DNA from: Pogostemon cablin
Lineage: Eukaryota; Streptophyta; Magnoliopsida; Lamiales; Lamiaceae
Direction: 5' to 3'
Length of the DNA stretch: 64,000 nucleotides
Assembly (NCBI GenBank): GCA_023678885.1
Contig: CM042998.1
Span: forward strand, 6,947,820-7,011,819
Position numbers and translations under genes: made by a program. The notes below the pieces were generated by a model. It saw nothing but the letters and a program-made list of their open reading frames with translations. It did no database searches and was not told the origin of the DNA. Below are positions 35,435 to 47,840 of the stretch, piece after piece; position 1 is the stretch's first letter, and the number at the start of each line of letters is the position of its first letter.

Positions 35435-35962
35435 ATGGATAAGATACCATATGTCAGTGCAGTTGGAAGTCTCATGTATTCAATGGTTTGCTGCAAACCA
35501 GATCTTGCTTATGTTATGAGTTTGGTTTGTAGATTTATGGCCAACCTAGGTTTGGCACATTGGGAATCAGTAAAGTGGGCTCTGAGGTATATAAGAGGGA
35601 CAAAATCATTGGGTTTAAAATTCCAAAGAACAGCAGATTGGAGTCAAGCTACAGTGGGATATGTTGATGCAGATCATGCTGCTAATCTTAATACTAGAAA
35701 GTCTTTGACAGGCTATGTATTCAATATGTTTGGTACAGCTGTGAATTGGAGAGCTACATCATAATGTAGTAGCACTTTCAATTACAGAGGCAGAATTTGT
35801 AACAATGACTGAAGCTATTAAGGAAAGAATTTGGCTAGTTAAAATACTGAAAGAATTTTGAATTCAACATAATGTGTTTGAGGTGTATTGTGACAATCAG
35901 AGTACTCTCCACTTATCAAACATCAAGGTTACCATAAAAGAACTAAACACATTGATGTTAGG
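35435..35962 (+). pseudogene. copia RNase H segment, 5' part
   Basis: It carries YVSAVGSLMYSMVCCKPDLAY and VGYVDADHAANLNTRKS, characteristic of copia RNase H, then a broken frame through HIDVR, where the minus-strand element C has inserted. It resumes at 43120. Confidence 0.88.
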
Positions 35963-37976
35963 TGATGCGCATTTTCTTTGCAAGCAAAATTAATCCCCAA
36001 GTATGAAGGATGTTATTGTAGCTTACATAAGCGACCAAGTTAAATATCGAACCCAAAGGACGGCGTATTATCAATTTAATTTTTTACTAAGTTAATTAAG
36101 ACGAAAGGCAATAAGAGTTGTGGGATTAATTATCAACTAAAATACTAAAATTAAATAATAAAAAAAATAAAATAGCATTAGAAGAACACGAAAGTGGATC
36201 AAGTAAGAGAATAGGTAGCTCTAGGGTAATCTAGTTTTACTACTTAAACTTCCCTCTCAAGTGCAAGGCGAATCTGCCTTGTGGACTATGGACACATCAC
36301 TAAACCATGCAAATCTACTCTATAGACACAAGTAAATATGCGTGTAATACGTGTGAATAACATCAGAGCAAGAGACGTAATTTTACCCCCTTTTTAGGTA
36401 CTATCAGTATCAATTATTTCTCACGTCTGGAACCCCCGATATGATCTCCCTTTATAGGTACTATAAAATTACCCTCTTTATCCTACTTACTAACCCGAAA
36501 ACATTCATATATGACAGTTCTAATGAAGCTTCAGAGTCCCCTCATTTAGAATCATAACAATAAACCCTGTTCAACAGTGAACGCACTCAATTAATAACCA
36601 AGATATATATTCATACTCTATATAACATTTGAAGATGCACAAAACGACCGTGAATATGGATTAAAAATGCACAATCATATACTCCCTCCGTCCTAAAGAA
36701 CTCTTCACACTTCCTTTGTAAATTACAAAGGAAGTTGAAGGGTTCTCTGGGACGGAGGGAGTATTTACAAAGGAAGTATGAAGGGTTCTCTGGGACGGAG
36801 GGAGTATAAAATAAATCCATAAGTAGTGTTGTACGGAGGACACACAAGAGAGTTTAATTAATTCATAAAACTTTCAAAACACTAGATCTACCAAAATGGT
36901 TCTAGCCCATGATGTTGCGAAGAACAATCATGGGTGTTGGATAGATCTTATCCATATGTTCGAAAAATACAAGATAAATTAAGAAACGAAGAAAACCCTA
37001 GATGTGGGCGTCGTCGCATCCTTCTCCGTCTTGAATCCTCCTCTTGGTTCTCCTCTTGATTCAGCAGACGAATCTTCAAAGTGATGGATGGATGGAGGAA
37101 ATGATGTGGATGGTTAGGGGTGATCCCCCCTTGTGGGGTGTAGGATGATTGTTTTGTTGTCATATGAATAATGATGTGATCTGCATCCCCTTTTATACTT
37201 GTAAGCTCTCCTTATAGATCTTTAATAGGCTTTTTCTTAGAGAACACGAAAATACACGCAATTGGAGGTACGAAATTATCAAAAATAGGATTCTGTGTCC
37301 CCGCTCGACCAAAATAGTCTTGGTCGAGCGGAATTGGCTTTGGTCGACCAGAGTTCGATTGGCATACCTATTCGTGGATCTAAAAATTTCACGCTGCTTG
37401 ACCGTCGCTCAATCAAAATGTCTTGGTCGAGCGGGATTTCTTTAGGTCGAGCGGGGTTGCGCAGTCTGACCGTTTCGCGCATAACTTCCACATCTGAGCT
37501 CCAATTTGAGTAATTCTTGCACTCACACGATCCTCTCTTCCTTAGCTCTATCCATATAAAGTTAACAAGTCATGCAAAGTGGAACAATCCTGCTGAGTAG
37601 GAAAAGCTTGCACGACGTCACTATTTTGATCATAACTTTCTCGTTTGAACTCCGATTGAGGTGTTCTTTATGCTAAAACGATCTTCTCTTCTGTGGCTTT
37701 CCAACTATGTATCATACTTACAATTTAGAGCTCCACACAAGCACAGAAAAATTATACAAGTTGGGCGTGCGTTTTTCAGCATTCATACACAAGTTGCACC
37801 ATTTCTCCAACTTTACAATTTTGATCATTTTTCCACCTAAAACACAATAAAACACATTAAACGCACATTTTTCTCATATATTTCAAATATAAGATATTTG
37901 TGCTAATATATGACAATAATTTCTATCAAAAAAGTGTTAAATTGGACACTAAAACACGTTATTTTCATTCTCATCA
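35963..37976 (-). repeat. 3' LTR of element C
   Basis: It is about 2.0 kb, including a 123-bp Stowaway-like MITE. It is clearly homologous to the LTRs of element A and to insertion B. Confidence 0.9.
36682..36804. mobile_element. Stowaway-like MITE inside the element C LTR
   Basis: CTCCCTCCGTCC and GGGACGGAGGGAG ends are flanked by TA. The right end occurs twice (GGTTCTCTGGGACGGAGGGA repeated), so the copy is internally duplicated. The A-type LTR lacks it at the matching point. Confidence 0.8.
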
Positions 37977-38089
37977 AACCCCCAAACTTACCCGTTGCTC
38001 GTCCCGAGGCAACAAAATAAAAATAAAGAGAAAGAGAGTAAGAAAATTAGCGGGGAAACAAGGACTATGACAAATACCCCATTCACAAT

Positions 38090-39237
38090 TAGGGGTGAGC
38101 GGTATGGCATACAGAAGATTTTTGGTCATATCAAATATCGTACCAAAATTTTTGGTATATAAAAAATCATACCGTTACCTTACCAAAACTTTCGGTATAC
38201 CGTAGTTCGGTATACCGATATCTCGGTATAAGAAAATAGTATACCTTCTACTTACTGATATTTCGGTATACCATATCATACCTAAAATATCGGTATATAT
38301 CATCCTATTAAATAGTTTGTTATGTCATTATATACCTAAAATTTAATATATCCAAAAAAACTGTACTAGAAAGTGAAAGATAGTTATAAAATAAATTCTA
38401 ATAGATAACAATTTCATAATAAGAAAAATATACGACAATCCACGATCAAATTAAATAAGAGTAAGTGTCATGAAAATCGTGTTTACATGTAAGCCTTATA
38501 TTTTTTAATATTACTCTTTAATATATAAAAATTATTCTTTGAAGAGTAATAATTTTTATACAGAAGAGTAATAATTCATATCTCTAAAAAGTATTTTTTT
38601 ATGTATTAAAAAGTAATCGATAAATCAGGATTTACAAGAATTTGAAGAGTAATTTTTTAATTTAGAAGAGTAACAATTTATGTGCTAAAGAGTAATTTTT
38701 TATATACTAAACAGTAACAGAGTTTACATAATTAATATATCTAAATCCGGTTTACACAAGTGTTTGTTATTAAATAAATAGTACCTAAGAGATCTACACA
38801 ATAACTATATGTAACTTATATTAAAATCAACACTTTTAAATTTTCATATATAGGATAGAACTACATAATTAAAAAAGAAGTATAAGATATCATAAAAGCC
38901 AATCAACTTTATCACCCATTTATGATTATGAAGAAATATAAATAATAAATAATAATTATAATTGGTTATAATATATAAATAATAATTATAATTGGTTATA
39001 TCATGTAGTATGGTAATATCGTATCATATTACTCAAAAATTGAATATTTTACGGAATTTCGGTATATACCGAAATACCGCGTTATTGATCATTTATATAT
39101 CTTTATCGTACCAAAATTTTTAATATGATATCATATATTACCAAAAACTTCGGCATACCTAAAATTTCGATAAAATCGGTATTTTTCGATATGGTAAGGG
39201 CGGTATACCAAAATTTTGATATTTTTCCCCAGCCCTA
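38090..39237. mobile_element. hAT-like non-autonomous transposon inside element C
   Basis: The ends TAGGGGTGAGCGG and CCCCAGCCCTA are inverted and flanked by the perfect 8-bp duplication TTCACAAT (38082-38089, 39238-39245), as expected for hAT. The interior is rich in GGTATACC-like words near both ends (subterminal repeats) and has no transposase. Element A lacks it: its matching region near 22610-22650 reads straight through. Confidence 0.85.
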
Positions 39238-39245
39238 TTCACAAT

Positions 39246-41060
39246 ACAATTGTCCTCAACTTAGGTTATGCAACTCTCATTACATGTAATAATTAATTCA
39301 TAGCATACAAGATAAGAAAATCACCAATAATTCAAATGCTCCATTGACATGTTCTCACGAGAAGTATATATTACTCGCACTCAAGTGTAAAAGATGTACA
39401 CTTATGGTTTATGGTGTTTATGCGCTCAGATTCAATTCAAGTGCATGCGTAACCATAAGCTTGCCAAAAGTCTCAAACTCTCCACCACTAAAAGTATGAT
39501 TCGACAATGAGATCAAAAAGGACTTTTCTTTTAGATGTAATATTGGATCTTTGGTTAAGGTAGGAAATATATGGATAAGTGACTTAAAACTCGGAATAAT
39601 CAAGTTGCAATCCATCATGATCTTTTATTCTTCTTACTCACTTCAATTAAGCACAAATCCTCCTCAACTCCTTCACTTCTTTTTTTTTCAAGCGCAACAT
39701 ATTTTTTCCTTCTTTTATTTTTTCTTTTTCTCTCTTTTTTTTCTTGAGGTACCAGTTTCGGGCACTACCTCTCGCATCCTTCATAAGGTACTAGATTTAA
39801 GCACTACCCTATGGTATTTGATTCAATGGAGTACTAGATTTAAGCACTACTCCATGATTTTCCTTAGATGCAATTTCAAGCTCAATCACTGGTTCAACAC
39901 CAATTTCATTCCTTCCCAAACTGTTATCAAACTCCATCAACACACTTTAAAAAGTCATTAATTCTCTTCTAGAAGGACAATCAAGGCTCAAAAATTTTGG
40001 ATGCTCAAAGTGGTTATTTCTCGTAGGCTGCCAAAGAATGAGATTTTTAGGCTCAACGAGGCTAACTACGATAAACATCCTTCAGTAGGGAATTATTTGG
40101 CTAAGTGACTCATAAATTCAAGGATGACCTAAAATCATCTCCCATCATCTAAAACACATGTAGTCTCAAGTAAGACAAGAGACAAGTTCTAGAATACACA
40201 CACAAGAATGATACTCACTAGAAAGAAATATCATGTGATTATGTACATGATCATAAGACTCAAAATCTCACGTGGGTTTTTAACAAGTAACAGAGCACTT
40301 TCATGGTAAGTAATATCCCACAAGTACACATAGAACTTCATATTACAATATAACTCAAGTACACTTCCTTCATCAATTTCAAGAGCATATGAATTTCTGG
40401 CACAATTAAAAATATAAGCTCACATAGACTACAATCATAAACTCAATCCTTCCACTCCTACTATTTAAAAGCACACATAAAAATAGAATAAGAAAACGAG
40501 GGCACTGATTTTTCTTCAATGAAAGCACGAGCTCCTCGAGTTGTTCAACTCGATCAGATCAAACCTCAGTATAGAACTCATCTTCCTCCCTCTTTTACCT
40601 TTTCCTATCATCAAAGCTCAAGCACACCTCATCATCACATGATTCATCAATAAAAAAATATGAGAACTATGAGAAAGACTCAATTGACCATATAATTGAC
40701 TCCACACACTAGAAACACCAACACAACACACTAAACATTAGGTAAGTTGCAAAAATCAATATATCAACACCGATTAAAATAATATGCCGCAAAAAATCAA
40801 CCTCCTAACAAACAAACAACAAACTAAAGGAAAAATTATACCCTCGGTGCTCATAAGACGAGGTAAGTACATCACACCCCCCAAACTTAGTAAAAATGTT
40901 AGTCAAAACTAAGTTTGCAAGAGATGTAATTGCCAAAACGTGAGCACCTCAAATATAATAACTCCTCACTCACATAAAAGAAATAATAAAGCAATAAAAT
41001 GGAAGGGCAAGCCACCCACAGGCGCTCATATTTAACGTTGGAGAGTCATGATGGATCTAA
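39246..41060 (-). other. Non-coding internal region of element C
   Basis: It is homologous in inverted orientation to 20900-22640 of element A. No protein is supported; short frames here are incidental. It includes the tandem GGTACCAGTTTCGGGCACTA-type motif near 39750-39860. Confidence 0.7.
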
Positions 41061-41340
41061 CCTTTTTGAACTACTGGATCAGAGGACGGTCTTCTCAAAT
41101 CCTCACATTCAAGTATTTTCTTTCCTTCTTCTTGTCTACACTCAACACCTCACCTTTCTTGGTCACAAAAATATGATCCTTAGAATTTCCTTCCTCCCAC
41201 GGCTGTTTAGACTCCTCCTTGTCAATCTTCCACTCCTCCTTGTCAATCTTCTACTTAAATTCAGAATAATCTTTCCTATTTAAATCAAGATTAAACAAGT
41301 TAGAAATCACATCTATGCTCTTGCATGATTGAGTCTCCAT
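41060..41340 (-). pseudogene. Relic of the 3' end of gag in element C
   Basis: Reverse-strand sequence matches the last ~90 codons of element A's gag-related frame (DHIFVTKKGEVLSVDK region), with a frameshift and a local duplication of AAGATTGACAAGGAGGAGT. The bulk of gag between the leader and this point has been deleted. Confidence 0.75.
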
Positions 41341-41464
41341 GGGCATCTTCACTCTTCTTTTCCTACTGCAAAAGTACCTCAGAAAAATTCTAGGTTAGAT
41401 AGAATTAAATAATCACAAATAAAAGTCTTAATCAAACTAGAAATAATAAAACAATAATAACAGT

Positions 41465-41484
41465 CGTCCCCGGCAACGGCGCCA
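41465..41484 (-). promoter_or_regulatory. Primer-binding site (tRNA-Asp) of element C
   Basis: On the minus strand the site reads TGGCGCCGTTGCCGGGGACG, complementary to the plant tRNA-Asp(GUC) 3' end. It lies a few bases inside the 5' LTR and fixes the element's orientation. Confidence 0.85.
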
Positions 41485-41490
41485 AAAACT

Positions 41491-43119
41491 TGATGCGCGT
41501 TTTCTTTGCATGCAAAATTAATTCCCAAGTATGAAGGATGTTATTGTAGCTTAGATAAGCGACCAAGTTAAATATCGAACCCAAAGGACAGCGTATTATC
41601 AATTTAATTATTTACTAAGTTAATTAAGACGAAAGACAATAAGAGTTGTGAAATTAATTATCAACTAAAATACTAAAATTAAATAACAAGTAAAATAAAA
41701 TAGCACTAGAAGAATATGAAAGTGGATCAAGTAGGAGAATAGGTAGCTCTAGGGTAATCTAGTTTTACTACTTAAACTTCTCTCTCAAGTACAGGCCGAC
41801 TCTGCCTTGTGGACTATGAACGCATCACTAAACCATGCAAATTTACTCTATAGACACAAGTGAATATGCATGTAACACGTGTGAATAATCTCGGAGCAAG
41901 AGACGTAATTTTACTCATCTTTCTAGGTACTATCAGTATCAATTATTTCCCACGTCTGGAGCCTAACCCGATATGATCTCCCTTTATAGATACTATAAAA
42001 TTATCATCTTTTTCATGCTTACTGACCCGAATTCAATTCAATTAATAAACATTCATATATGACAATTCTAATGAAGCTTCAGAGTCCCCTCACTTAGAAT
42101 CATAACAATAAACTCTTTTCAGCAGTGAACGCGCTCAATCAACAACCAAAATATATATTATTAATTCTTCGTCTTGAATCCTGATCTTGGTTCTCCTCTT
42201 GATTCAGCAGACGAATCTTCAAAGTGATGAATGGATGGAGGAAATGATGTGGATGGTAGGGGGTGATCCCCCCTTGTGGGGTGTAGGATGATTGTGTTAC
42301 GGTCGTATGAATAATGATGTGATTTGCATCCCCTTTTATACTTGTAAGCTCTCCTTATGGACCTTGGATGAACTTTTTCTTGGAGAATACAAAAATACAC
42401 GCAACTGAAGGTACGGAATTACCAAAAATAGGATTTCATATCCCCACTCGACCAAAATGGTTTTGGTAGAGCAAAATTGGCTGCGACCAATGTCGAGCGG
42501 CATACCTGTTCCCGGATCCAAAAATTTCACGCCGCTTGACCAAAATGTCTTGGTCGAGTGGGATTTCTTCAAGTCAAGCAGGGTTGCGCAGTCTTACTGT
42601 TTCACGCATAACTTCAACATCTGAGCTCCGATTTGAGTAATTCTTACGCTCACGCAATCCTCTCTTCCTTGGCTTTTTATATATATAAAGAAATCATAAA
42701 AAATCCAACATTTGAAAGTGTAACTAGTCATGTAAAGTGGAATAATCGTGCTGAGTAGGAACAGCTTGCGCGATGTCACCATTTTCATCATAACTTTCTC
42801 GTTTGGACTCTGATTGAGGTGTTCTTTATGCTAAAACGATCTTCTCTTCTGTGGCTTTCCAACCATATATCATACTTTCAATTCAGATCTCTACACAAAC
42901 ACAAAAAAATTACATAAATTAGACGTGCGTTTTTCAGCATACATTTTCTCCAACTTTACACTTTTGATTCTTTTTCCACCTAAAACACAATAAAACACCT
43001 CAAACGCACATTTTTCTCATATATATCGATTTTAAGATATTTGTGCTAATATATGACAATAATTTCTATAAAAAAATATTAAATTGGATACTAAAACACG
43101 TTTATTTTCATTCTCATCA
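41491..43119 (-). repeat. 5' LTR of element C (internally deleted)
   Basis: It is 1629 bp, shorter than the 3' copy. The piece equivalent to about 36605-37025 is missing at about 42160, which includes the site of the MITE present in the other LTR. Confidence 0.88.
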
Positions 43120-43262
43120 TTAGGTTATATTTTATAAAAGACATGGTTGAAAAAGATTTAGTTGTTGTGAAGAATATTAAGACAACAGAAAATCCATCTG
43201 ATGCACTTACAAAAGCTCTTCCACCTCTAAAATATGAGTTGTGTAAGGGCCTTTCAATATGA
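43120..43262 (+). pseudogene. copia RNase H segment, 3' part
   Basis: It continues the frame interrupted at 35962: LYFIKDMVEKDLVVVKN then NPSDALTKALPPLKYELC and a stop. This is the canonical C-terminus of copia polyproteins. Confidence 0.85.
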
Positions 43263-43354
43263 GTTAAGTGGTGAAGGGTGGTTGTACCCTTAAAACAGCA
43301 AGGTGGGGGAAGTATGAATCTTATTGAGACAATGCAAGGTCTAAGGTGGAGTAT

Positions 43355-43932
43355 TGTTAAGTGTAGACACTTGCATATATGAGAATGGTGCATGTGATCA
43401 ATGTTGGCAGTACGCACGTGTTGGATAGAGATTGTTTGAGTCAGCAACATGATCAAAAGTAAGGATCAGTGTATTGGCATTAGTTTGAGCCGTGGAGACC
43501 ATTTCATATGTATGGAAGGGCTGTAATCAGTTTGTGTCAAGAATAAGCAGCTGTTAAGTTGTTAGTTAGTTACTAGATTCCATCTAACTAACCTCCAGCA
43601 TGGCATGCAGTTTCTGATCACGTTTTTCAGCTATTATACATCACTTAGTAGTTGTCATACATATACATAAGATCATGCAGAAGTTAGGGTTCATAAGTTC
43701 AGTTTCTAAGTTTGATCTCTATTATTGTATTGCTCATCAATAAGAATCTCTTCCCTTTGAGAGTGGACGTAAGCATTCAAAAGCTGAACCACTTTTAATT
43801 TGCTATTATTGAGTTTCATCTTTCAATTACCTAGCAAACGAGAGAAAGAGAGCAAGCGTGAGCGATCATAAGTTTACATCTAATGTGAGTTCTTGAGTGA
43901 TTAAAATAGATCTTGCATTACGATTCATAAGA
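43355..43932 (+). repeat. 3' LTR of the copia element
   Basis: It is 578 bp, preceded by a purine-rich stretch (AAGGTGGAGTAT). It ends CATAAGA rather than the usual CA, placing the CATAT target duplication immediately after. Confidence 0.9.
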
Positions 43933-43937
43933 CATAT

Positions 43938-44360
43938 CTTACACATTTTCTTTATCATTCAAATATTCTGTTTACAATCATCACTTTTTTCATCCTACTC
44001 ATATCGCTATTTTTGCTATATTTTTTTAACTATCAATCTTTAAAATATGTATCTTTTCTCTATCATGTTTCAAATTTATATGATTTTTTTTACTATCGAT
44101 CTTTAAAATATGTATTTTTTTCTCTATCATGTCTCAATTATAAGAGCCATTGATAGAAATAGTTTTTATTTTTTATTTTATTAACTTCATATATCATACT
44201 TTACATTTAAACATTTTCTTTGTCATTCAAATATTTTGTTTACATCATTCTTTTTTTTATGAAATTTTTAAAATATGTACTTTTTTCTCTTTGTCATTTC
44301 AATATGTTGTTTACATCATCCTTTTTTCATGCTATGTATATCTATCAATCTTTAAATTCA
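43938..44360. repeat. Tandemly duplicated host DNA flanking the copia element
   Basis: The phrase CTTTAAAATATGTA..TTTTTCTCT.TCAT recurs about four times. The piece at 44155-44270 matches the left flank (28030-28098) joined to the right flank (43938-43980), so it stands in for an unoccupied target. Confidence 0.6.
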
Positions 44361-44399
44361 TACCATATATCGAATTTGGGAATTCTGAGTTCTAAGAAT

Positions 44400-45270
44400 T
44401 AAAACACTATACATAAATATTTTAGAATATTAAACAGCGGTATTCACTGTTCTGCAATAGCCTAAGAATTAATCTTCCCCTTCCAAAAAAATAAAAAAAT
44501 AACAAAACTAAAATAAAAAAATAATTAAAACTCTTTGTTTCAGGACTCCACACAACACCGCCTCCGCCACCAAGAGAAACACTTTCACACTTTCATATCA
44601 CTCAATAATAAAAAAAAGTAACCACAAATTTCATCAAACAAACACAGTATTCGAAATGACCATATTTTAAACTTCAACGATTTCTCCAATCAAACATTAA
44701 ATTATGAAATACTAAAATTTATTTCAGATCCATATTATTACATTATCCCATTTCTGATCCATAAAAACTATAAAAAATTCCAGAAAAGAGAGAGAGAGGC
44801 AGACACCTTCTGCCACTACCGAATTTTGTCGGCTTAGGTGATGGTGGAGGAGCTATATCCTTCTTCAGCGTCGACAAGATTAGGGTGGAGAGAGGGGACA
44901 AATTCGTCAGCTTGTCAGAGCCAGCAATGTACAGAAAAGAATATGGTGGAGGGAGGAACAGGAGATTGACGTAGAGAGAGAATGAGAGAGGGACGTGAGG
45001 TCAGCGTCGGGCGTAGAGAGAGATAGTGAAGGTTAGAATGAATTGTAGTCCGTCTTAAATTCTAATTCTTATTCTTAACTTCCTAAATTTTGCAGATGAA
45101 TCCCTAAAATAGATTAAAATAGTGTTTAGGGCACCGAATAATAACCAATTAGTGCTGCAAAAATAACTTAAAAATCTAATAAAATGCCACATCAGCTCCA
45201 AATTAATGATGTGCTGCCACCTCACAAAAACTAATCCTTCCTTTAATATACTAAAGATTCAAAGATTTTC
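44400..45270. other. Intergenic DNA with a less AT-rich patch
   Basis: The stretch 44540-45050 contains CCGCCTCCGCCACC and GAGAGAGA tracts, suggesting a promoter or gene remnant, but no frame, splice series or motif was recognised. Confidence 0.3.
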
Positions 45271-45316
45271 TTATTACTCCCTCCTTCCAACCCTTCTCAC
45301 TTTCTTTATTTTTTTT

Positions 45317-46177
45317 AGGGCAAAGGTTCAATTATGCCCTCAACCTAATACCTTGGGATCAAATAAGCTATTATAGTTTTTTTTTTACAAACAAACCTTT
45401 TATCTTTATATCTATGGATCAATTATGCCCTTTAACTTTTGTAAGCGAACATCCAATCCATTTATCTATTGTAAATAGGACATCCAAGCCCTTCTACAAA
45501 AAAATATAATATTAATGTATGATTTTCTTATAAATCAATTTGCGAACAATCTGACCTTTAAAAATTTTCAAACTTTATATTGAATTAAAGGAATTCACAC
45601 GAGCTTATCATCTACCGTCTTAGATTTTAGATCCAATATTTGTAGATGTATTTTGTTTGTGCTATAATTTTATTAGAATTTTTTCACAATTATACAATTT
45701 AAGTTTATTTCAAGTTGATTTCCAATCAATCCAACCGTTAAAATTTTACAAGCTTGATGTCAATACAAACCTCTTCTTATAAATTAAAATTTCATTTATG
45801 ATTTCGAATTTTAAATTCAATACCAATGGATTAATCATTTTTGTGTCAAAAGTAAGTAGGTCACAAAAGAGATTATTAAAATATTTTTTCCAATGAAGTT
45901 GGTGTAAAAAAAACATATTAATGATTAATAAATTTAAAATCTAAAAATATAGAGACAAAATTCGTAAGAAGAGGTTTGTTTTAATATAAATTTTGAAAAT
46001 TTTTAACGGTTGGATCATTTGAAAATTAATTTGAAAAAATCCTTCAAAATAATTATGAAGGAGGGACATGATTGATGCATTGTATAAAGATAAAGGGTTT
46101 ATTTGTATAAAAAAATACTTTAAGGGTTTATTTGATTCGGGAGAAATAGTTCAAGAGTGAATTTAACCCTTTACCCT
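45317..46177. mobile_element. 861-bp foldback element with ~120-bp terminal inverted repeats
   Basis: The left end AGGGCAAAGGTTCAATTATG matches the inverted right end AGGGTAAAGGGTTAAATTCA. Similarity continues inward through AAACC.TTTATCTTTATA and ATCAAT.ATG.CC. No coding capacity. The flanks are T-runs, so the target duplication cannot be read. Confidence 0.7.
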
Positions 46178-46293
46178 TTTTTTATTCCACAAAACCTTCA
46201 CAACCAAAAAAAATCTCTTTATTGAACAATTTCAAAAGTTGCTTTAATTTTAAACTTGCCACTCTTTTTTCACACAAATATCATTATTTTATA

Positions 46294-46566
46294 CTACTTC
46301 CGTCCCATAAATAAATTCATATTTTCTATTTTTGTCCGTCCCATAAATAAGTTCACGCCTCCAAATAAGAAAATACACAAAAATCAATAACCTCACAACA
46401 CACTTTAAATTCAAAATTATCACCTCTTTACAACTCACATAACTTATTTTATAATTTATTTATTACCTAAAAATACCAAACTACCCCTGAAAGTAAAGCA
46501 AAAAGCAACTTTTTCTTAAACTCCGTATCTACAGTAATTGTGATCTTCTCTTTGAGGCAGAGGGAG
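46294..46566. mobile_element. Stowaway-like MITE
   Basis: CTACTTCCGTCCCATAAATA pairs with the right end GAGGCAGAGGGAG and TA flanks both ends. Part of its right arm (ACCTAAAA..CTTTTCTTAAAC) occurs again just downstream (46570-46650). Confidence 0.7.
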
Positions 46567-46569
46567 TAT

Positions 46570-47160
46570 TTTTTTATTACCTAAAAGTACTACAATATCC
46601 TCTAAAGCCAACAAAATTGATCAAAAAATACAACTTTTCTTAAACAACATGGAAAAATAAATGCATAGAGTTTTATAGAACGAAGGAATTATTATTTTTC
46701 ATTAAAAAAATTATAATCACTTTTTATTTATATTATAAATTGTTCTTGAAAAAATTCATTGCATATTTTTTTTATTCATTTTAAATATCATTTTTTATTA
46801 CTTTCTCCAACCAGTGTAAATGTATTTATTTGCATCTTACACGTGACATGTAGTGGGTAGTTGTATTAAATGAATGTGGTGGACCATCTGTGATTTTACT
46901 TAAAAAAAAAGAAATTGATACTTTTAGATTGACCATCCAATATGATAAAATCGATACATTTGGACTAATGGGAAAGTAATATACTATCACTTCTTATCTA
47001 TCTCACAAAAATATTATCGTAAGACGGTCTCATACAAGTATTTTTTTTAATCTCTCATATTTTTTATCTTTTGTTTCTAACTTTTCAAACAAGAAAATAA
47101 TAATATCACAACACCATCACTTTTTCAAAATTCAAACCCACCACCGTGCGTCTACAAATC
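46570..47160. other. AT-rich intergenic DNA
   Basis: It contains fragments resembling MITE ends (for example GTAAGACGGTCTCATACAAG near 47018), but no gene. Confidence 0.45.
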
Positions 47161-47165
47161 AAATA

Positions 47166-47420
47166 CTCCATCCGTCTCATCCTTATAGTTATGTTTATTT
47201 TTTGCACGTGGATTAATAAATATAGTATTTTAATGTGTATTGAGGTGAGAGAAATAATATTTTAATGTAAAGTGGGTAGGTATATTAGTGTGATGTGTGG
47301 GCCCATGGAGAGAGAAGTAATTAATTTGTGTGGGTCCCATATGGTAAAAAGAAAAATGTAACCATTAAGATGGAACGCCCAAAAAAGAAATATGTAACCA
47401 TTAGGATGAGACGGATGAAG
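47166..47420. mobile_element. Stowaway-like MITE
   Basis: CTCCATCCGTCTCATCCTTA and its inverted partner TTAGGATGAGACGGATGAAG are flanked by TA. Confidence 0.8.
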
Positions 47421-47585
47421 TATACTTTAAATTCAAATTGAATTTTTAACATTCACATATTAGAAAACCAACACTAAAAAAAAGAAAAAAAGTTTAAGTT
47501 AAACTGAATCCAAACGTAGATTCAGGGGCGGAAGATAGTGAGAAAAGCACTGACCTGATATTGCCCATTAAAATCTTTTATAATA

Positions 47586-47840
47586 CTTCCAGACGTCCAA
47601 CAAAAGATTGCACCTCAATTCCGGCACGGAGATTAAGAAAGTGATAATTTTTAGGAGTATAACGATATTTTTTTATAATAAATAAATGATAAAGTATGTT
47701 ATGTAGAGATGATTTTTTTTTAAATAAAGTGTATGGGGAAGGGTGATTGTTTTTTAATTTTTGTTTTTTTTGAAAATGTGCAAACTTTTGTGGGATAGCT
47801 CAAAATAAAAAGTGTGTCATCTAAAATGAGATGGAGGGAA
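47586..47840. mobile_element. Stowaway-like MITE, intact relative of the split copy at 16451
   Basis: It lies between TA dinucleotides, with ends CTTCCAGACGTCC and GAGATGGAGGGA. It serves as the uninterrupted reference for the nested copy. Confidence 0.75.

Larger units (their letters stand above)
35963..43119 (-). mobile_element. Athila-like LTR retrotransposon lacking pol and most of gag (element C)
   Basis: The minus-strand element begins TGATGAGAATG and ends GCGCATCA. The target duplication TTAGG is perfect (35958-35962 and 43120-43124), and copia coding reads across it (HIDVR then LYFIKDMV). Its internal region has a tRNA-Asp primer site, a short relic of the 3' end of gag (41060-41340, with a small internal duplication), a long non-coding part shared with element A, and a G-rich purine tract. 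It depends entirely on other elements for proteins. Confidence 0.92.
28099..43932 (+). mobile_element. Ty1/copia LTR retrotransposon, old and heavily interrupted
   Basis: Two 578-bp LTRs beginning TGTTAAGTGTAGACAC are flanked by the perfect duplication CATAT (28094-28098, 43933-43937). Between them, in copia order, are broken gag, protease, integrase, reverse transcriptase and RNase H segments. Removing the three nested insertions leaves about 5.1 kb, normal for the family. Several stops and frameshifts make it inactive. Protein features resemble the Tnt1/Tork group, judged by eye. Confidence 0.93.

Noticed and set aside
39551..39961. 136-codon plus-strand frame
   Set aside because: It is antisense within the non-coding region of element C and rich in Phe/Ser from a T-rich tract.
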